Shown here one piece after another: positions 61,248-64,000 of a stretch of DNA of 64,000 nt (positions are counted from its first letter, which is position 1; each line of letters starts with the position of its first letter). The notes beneath the pieces were generated by a model, which was not told the DNA's origin, did no database searches, and saw only the letters and a program-made list of their open reading frames with translations. A program made the translations under genes and the position numbers. Where the stretch lies: the NCBI GenBank assembly GCA_009929315.1, contig SAAS01000003.1, positions 1 to 64,000 on the forward strand, given 5' to 3'. Origin of the DNA: Clostridia bacterium. GTDB taxonomy: Bacteria > Bacillota > Clostridia > Oscillospirales > Oscillospiraceae.

Positions 61248-61290
61248 AATAGTCTCATGTAGTTTGCTTTGCTTGTACATGAGACTATTA
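61248..61290 (-). other. Intercistronic hairpin between tctC and tctB
   Basis: TAATAGTCTCATGTA (61248-61262) and TACATGAGACTATTA (61276-61290) form a perfect 15-bp stem with a 13-base loop. No proper T-run follows on the minus strand. It could protect the tctC messenger or attenuate read-through, giving more binding protein than permease. Confidence 0.65.
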
Positions 61291-61319
61291 TTTCCTACTA
61301 AGTGAGTTTTAAATGAAGC

Positions 61320-62372
61320 TTATGCCCAGGGCTCTGTATCCCAGAGAGCTTTGTAGGTTTCATAATAACCCTTGAACATTGCGCTGGTGTCGGTGCTGTT
61401 CTTGGTGTCATAAGGAATGGGAATGTCTTTGCACTGTTCGACAACGTCGGGATCGGCAGCTGCTGCCATGAAGCAGTCGGACAGGTACTGAACGATTGCG
61501 GGGTCTGTGCCTGCGGGAGCTGCGATTGCGCGGCTGTTAACCTGAATAACGTCATATCCGCACTCTTTGTAGGTCGGTGTTTCGGGGGAGAGGTCTGAAC
61601 GCTCTTCGCTGCCGACAGCGAGAACTGTGATGGAACCTTCGTCAAGGAAGGTGGTAAGGTCGCCGATGTTCAGGCAGTAAGCGTCGCAATGTCCGCCGGC
61701 AACTGCTGTGAGAACTTCGGTTTCGGAGTTGTAAGGTACTACGTTGAACTTTGCGCCGGAAGCGTTTTCAAGCTGAATAACAGCAAGACCTTCACTGCCG
61801 GTAACGGAGGTAACGCCCATTGTGATTGTGCCGGGGGCGTCCTTAGCAGCGTTAATCAAATCCTGCATGGTTGCATACTCGGACTTGCTGGAAACGCCGA
61901 CTGCGCCGGGGTCGCTCATCATGTTGAAGATGTAGCTCATGTTTTCAGCGGTATAGTCCTTGCCGAAAGCAATAGCGGTAATCTGCTGTGCTGTGGGGGC
62001 GAAGCCGAGGGTGTAGCCGTCGGGATCGGACTTGATGAACTTGGACCAGCCGATATCGCCGCTGGCGCCCTCTTCCTGCTTAACTACGATGCTCTTACTC
62101 CAGCCTTCTTTTTCCTTAATCTTTTCAGCAAGAATTCTGAAATAAACGTCCTGCATGGAGCCTACGCCAAACGGATAGATGTAGGTGATTTCCTTGCTGG
62201 GGAAGTCTGCCGGAAGTCCCTCGGGACGAGTGACGTTCCATGTGCTGTCGGTTGTTCCTTCGGTGCTTGCTGCGGCACTGGGGGTTGCTTCAGTGGTAGT
62301 CTCGGCTGCGCCGCAAGCAGCCAAAGAGAATACCATTGCAGCGGCAAGAAGCATTGCTGCAAACTTTTTCAT
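61320..62372 (-). CDS. tctC: Tripartite tricarboxylate transporter substrate-binding lipoprotein TctC
   Basis: A 350-residue extracellular binding protein. A lipoprotein signal peptide ends SLAAC, giving a lipidated Cys20, followed by a Thr/Ala/Ser-rich spacer (about 21-45). The BugC/TctC domain begins FPSKEITYIYPFGVGSMQD and has the family segment VVKQEEGASGDIGWSKF. In this family two loops hold the ligand's carboxylate by water and backbone contacts, so the ligand class cannot be read out. AGGAGG precedes the ATG. Fifty bases separate it from the CDF gene upstream. Confidence 0.92.
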   Translation of the reverse strand: MKKFAAMLLAAAMVFSLAACGAAETTTEATPSAAASTEGTTDSTWNVTRPEGLPADFPSKEITYIYPFGVGSMQDVYFRILAEKIKEKEGWSKSIVVKQEEGASGDIGWSKFIKSDPDGYTLGFAPTAQQITAIAFGKDYTAENMSYIFNMMSDPGAVGVSSKSEYATMQDLINAAKDAPGTITMGVTSVTGSEGLAVIQLENASGAKFNVVPYNSETEVLTAVAGGHCDAYCLNIGDLTTFLDEGSITVLAVGSEERSDLSPETPTYKECGYDVIQVNSRAIAAPAGTDPAIVQYLSDCFMAAAADPDVVEQCKDIPIPYDTKNSTDTSAMFKGYYETYKALWDTEPWA

Positions 62373-62422
62373 AGTAATTCCTCCTTTATATTTGTACTGA
62401 TTCCTCAGTAAAAGGGACGTTG

Positions 62423-63355
62423 CTATTTACAGATACCGGGTATTTCCGACTGTGAAGGATTTATATGTACCATACAGTGCTTAACCTGCGGGAAGGTTTC
62501 CTCTATCATATCGTGGGTCTTTTTTGCAACCTGATGTGCGTCTGAAAGCACCTTGCTGCCGTCGACGGCGATTTCTACGTCAACATATACTCTGTCACCA
62601 AATAAACGTGTTTTGATGTCGTCTATTCTGACGATGTCGTCGTCCTTTATTATTGCTTCGGAAACCTCGTCGACAAATTTATCGCTGCAGGAACGGTCAA
62701 TCATTTTGTCAATTGCATCTTTGAATATGTCTACCGCAACCTTGAGAATGAAAAAGCAAATAACTACACTTGCTACCGCGTCGAGCTTTGGGAAACCGAT
62801 TCTTGCACCCAATATACCGGCAAAGCTGCCTATTGAGGAGAACGCGTCTGAACGATGGTCCCAAGCGCTTGCTTTAAGAACGCTGGAGTTAATCTTCTTT
62901 GAGGCCTTGATTGTGTACCAATACATACCTTCTTTTACGACGATGGAAACACCGGCCGCAACCAGTGCAAGAACTCCGGGCACGAGAATTTCGGCGCTGT
63001 CGGTAAAGAAGATTTTTTTGATTCCGGCATAGCCGATTCCGGCGCCGATAATAAGAAGTATAAACGAAAGCAGCAGGGACGCTACGCATTCAAAGCGCTC
63101 GTGACCATAGGGGTGTTTATCATCCGCTTCCTTGTGAGCCAGCTTTATGCTCACCAGCACTACCAAAGTGCTGATAACATCGGATGCGGAATGGATTGCG
63201 TCGGAAACCATGGCTCCGGAATGAGCTAAAACTCCGGCCAGAAGTTTAAAAGTTGTAAGAACTAAATTGCCGATTATTCCGACCCAAGATACCTTTGTGG
63301 CAATTGCTTTTCTTGTGGCTTCATCTATTGTGGCATTATTTGGATTTGTCTTCAC
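62423..63355 (-). CDS. Cation diffusion facilitator family metal transporter
   Basis: A 310-residue CDF exporter with six membrane helices and a cytoplasmic C-terminal domain (about 215-300). The metal-site aspartates and histidines are in SDAIHSASD (helix 2) and AWDHRSDA (helix 5). HPYGHERFE is the usual loop. The HxxxD/DxxxD arrangement occurs in both Mn/Fe and Zn subgroups, so the metal is uncertain. The start is GTG 63355 with GGGAGG five bases upstream, and a near-consensus promoter precedes it. It lies directly before tctC, possibly on the same transcript. Confidence 0.9.
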   Translation of the reverse strand: MKTNPNNATIDEATRKAIATKVSWVGIIGNLVLTTFKLLAGVLAHSGAMVSDAIHSASDVISTLVVLVSIKLAHKEADDKHPYGHERFECVASLLLSFILLIIGAGIGYAGIKKIFFTDSAEILVPGVLALVAAGVSIVVKEGMYWYTIKASKKINSSVLKASAWDHRSDAFSSIGSFAGILGARIGFPKLDAVASVVICFFILKVAVDIFKDAIDKMIDRSCSDKFVDEVSEAIIKDDDIVRIDDIKTRLFGDRVYVDVEIAVDGSKVLSDAHQVAKKTHDMIEETFPQVKHCMVHINPSQSEIPGICK

Positions 63356-63391
63356 AAGTTGCCTCCCAATGTATAGACAAATATTATCTTT

Positions 63392-63420
63392 ATAATATCT
63401 AAAGAAATATTACTTGTCAA
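63392..63420 (-). promoter_or_regulatory. Strong promoter for the CDF (and perhaps tct) operon
   Basis: On the minus strand a perfect TTGACA (63420-63415) and TATTAT (63397-63392) are 17 bases apart. An 18-base inverted repeat, ATATTAT-CTTT-ATAATAT (63381-63398), overlaps the -10 and could be a regulator site. Confidence 0.75.
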
Positions 63421-63448
63421 TTAAAATTTTTCTGAAAATGTAAATGAA

Positions 63449-64000
63449 TTATGCATTCGGGTTACTGCGATTTTTCCTAATCCTTATATATGGACTGTTC
63501 TTTATGAAATACAGAAGCAGGGCCGCTGCAAAGATTAGAATCATACCGACAAGGCTTCTCACACTGACGGCCTCATTCAGGAAAACAAGTCCCAGAATCG
63601 CCGAGAAAACGATGCCGACATAGTTTATAATACTTACTTCTCCCGGCGCTGTCATCGAGTAAGCCTGCGTAAGCGTAATCTGACCATATCCGGCAGTAAG
63701 TCCGATGCCGAGAAGCATGAGCAAATCCATTGCGGTTGGAACCGCAAACGAAGTAACTCCGAAAATAAGGCTCAGTATACAAGAAACAATCGAGAAAACG
63801 AAAATTATAGTCGCGTTGCTCTCCTTGCCCTTGAGGAAGCTGATGAGAACATACGCCGCGCCGGATACAATTGCAGACATTATGCCCATCAGTGCAGGAG
63901 TTATTTTCTCAAGATTGAAGCTGGGATTGATTACTAAAAGCGCACCTGTAAAAGCAATGAGCAGCGCAATTATATGAATCCGCTTGAGTCTTTCCTTCAG
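63449..64000 (-). CDS. EamA/DMT-family transporter, partial at the window edge
   Basis: The frame is open to the end of the window, giving the last 183 residues of a drug/metabolite transporter family protein. About five to six helices are visible; the segment ERLKRIHIIALLIAFTGALL is the end of the first EamA unit, and the second unit contains YGQITLTQAYSMTAPGEVS and VFLNEAVSVRSLVGMILI. The C-terminus is basic (RIRKNRSN). The 5' half lies outside. Family members export amino acids or other metabolites; the substrate is unknown. An internal methionine at 63889 is not the true start. Confidence 0.85.
   Translation of the reverse strand: MKERLKRIHIIALLIAFTGALLVINPSFNLEKITPALMGIMSAIVSGAAYVLISFLKGKESNATIIFVFSIVSCILSLIFGVTSFAVPTAMDLLMLLGIGLTAGYGQITLTQAYSMTAPGEVSIINYVGIVFSAILGLVFLNEAVSVRSLVGMILIFAAALLLYFIKNSPYIRIRKNRSNPNA

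Noticed and set aside
62395..62410. Short inverted repeat TACTGA-TTCC-TCAGTA before tctC as a terminator or GntR site
   Set aside because: The stem is only six bases, no T-run follows on the minus strand and it does not match the TGGTAATACCA box; too weak to call.
61689..62411. A 240-codon plus-strand open frame opposite tctC
   Set aside because: Rich in Gly, Cys and Ala as expected for the reverse of an Ala/Thr/Gly-rich lipoprotein gene; tctC has a lipobox, ribosome site and partners.
1..64000. tRNA, rRNA, CRISPR arrays, insertion sequences or prophage
   Set aside because: No cloverleaf-like sequence, rRNA segment, regular spacer array, transposase, integrase or phage structural gene was recognised on either strand by eye.

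Overview
The window reads as chromosomal DNA of an endospore-forming, Gram-positive anaerobe of the class Clostridia. Sporulation genes are present (ylbJ, yqfC, yqfD, a SpoVD-type penicillin-binding protein, an uninterrupted sigK and a separate Spo0A-type DNA-binding domain). So is anaerobic chemistry: a glycyl radical enzyme with its radical-SAM activase, hybrid-cluster protein, rubredoxin, ferredoxin and a butyryl/acetyl-CoA:CoA-transferase. MurE carries the DNPR motif of meso-diaminopimelate ligases. A Tad pilus locus without a secretin fits a single-membrane cell. An Oscillospirales-like origin is inference only. TTG starts preceded by good ribosome binding sites are common.

Layout. 1-2.8 kb: a decayed 3' end of an RlmD-type gene, a SAM methyltransferase and intact rlmD, all on the minus strand. 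2.9-5.3 kb: a CapA-like protein facing ylbJ. 5.4-13.4 kb: a tightly packed housekeeping run yqfC-yqfD-phoH-ybeY-dgkA-era-yqzL-recO-mutS2. 13.5-17.5 kb: ptsH with its own promoter and terminator, then uvrC-rsmD-coaD and a coiled-coil gene. 17.6-30.6 kb: the division and cell-wall cluster mraZ-rsmH-ftsL-spoVD-murE-mraY-ftsW-murG-murA-ftsQ-ftsZ, without murF, murD or murC. 30.7-36.7 kb: YihY membrane protein, sigK, CoA-transferase, orphan Spo0A C-domain, a cysteine-repeat CAP protein and an M23 peptidase. 36.7-40.4 kb: a Crp/Fnr regulator divergent from ferredoxin-cupin-rubredoxin-hcp, probably a nitrosative-stress unit. 40.4-43.5 kb (minus): a MORN-repeat surface protein and an OmpR-type two-component pair.

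43.5-53.6 kb: two tandem c-di-GMP-I (GEMM) riboswitches, each followed by a terminator hairpin, lead into a Tad/Flp pilus operon: prepilin peptidase, two Flp pilins, TadE, TadG-like, CpaB, TadZ, TadA, TadB, TadC. The run ends with a DUF192 protein and a long coiled-coil protein with a DivIVA-like N-terminus.

54-64 kb: a metabolic island. A GntR/FCD regulator with a 38-bp near-palindrome at its promoter is followed by an unassigned glycyl radical enzyme, its activase and a flavin-type oxidoreductase. Converging on it is a tripartite tricarboxylate transporter (tctC-tctB-tctA), then a cation diffusion facilitator and a truncated EamA transporter at the window edge. The simplest reading is uptake and radical-based breakdown of an unidentified carboxylate. 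This island and the riboswitch-controlled pilus with its unusual 3' genes are the two most interesting parts.

No rRNA, tRNA, CRISPR array, insertion sequence or phage gene was recognised.
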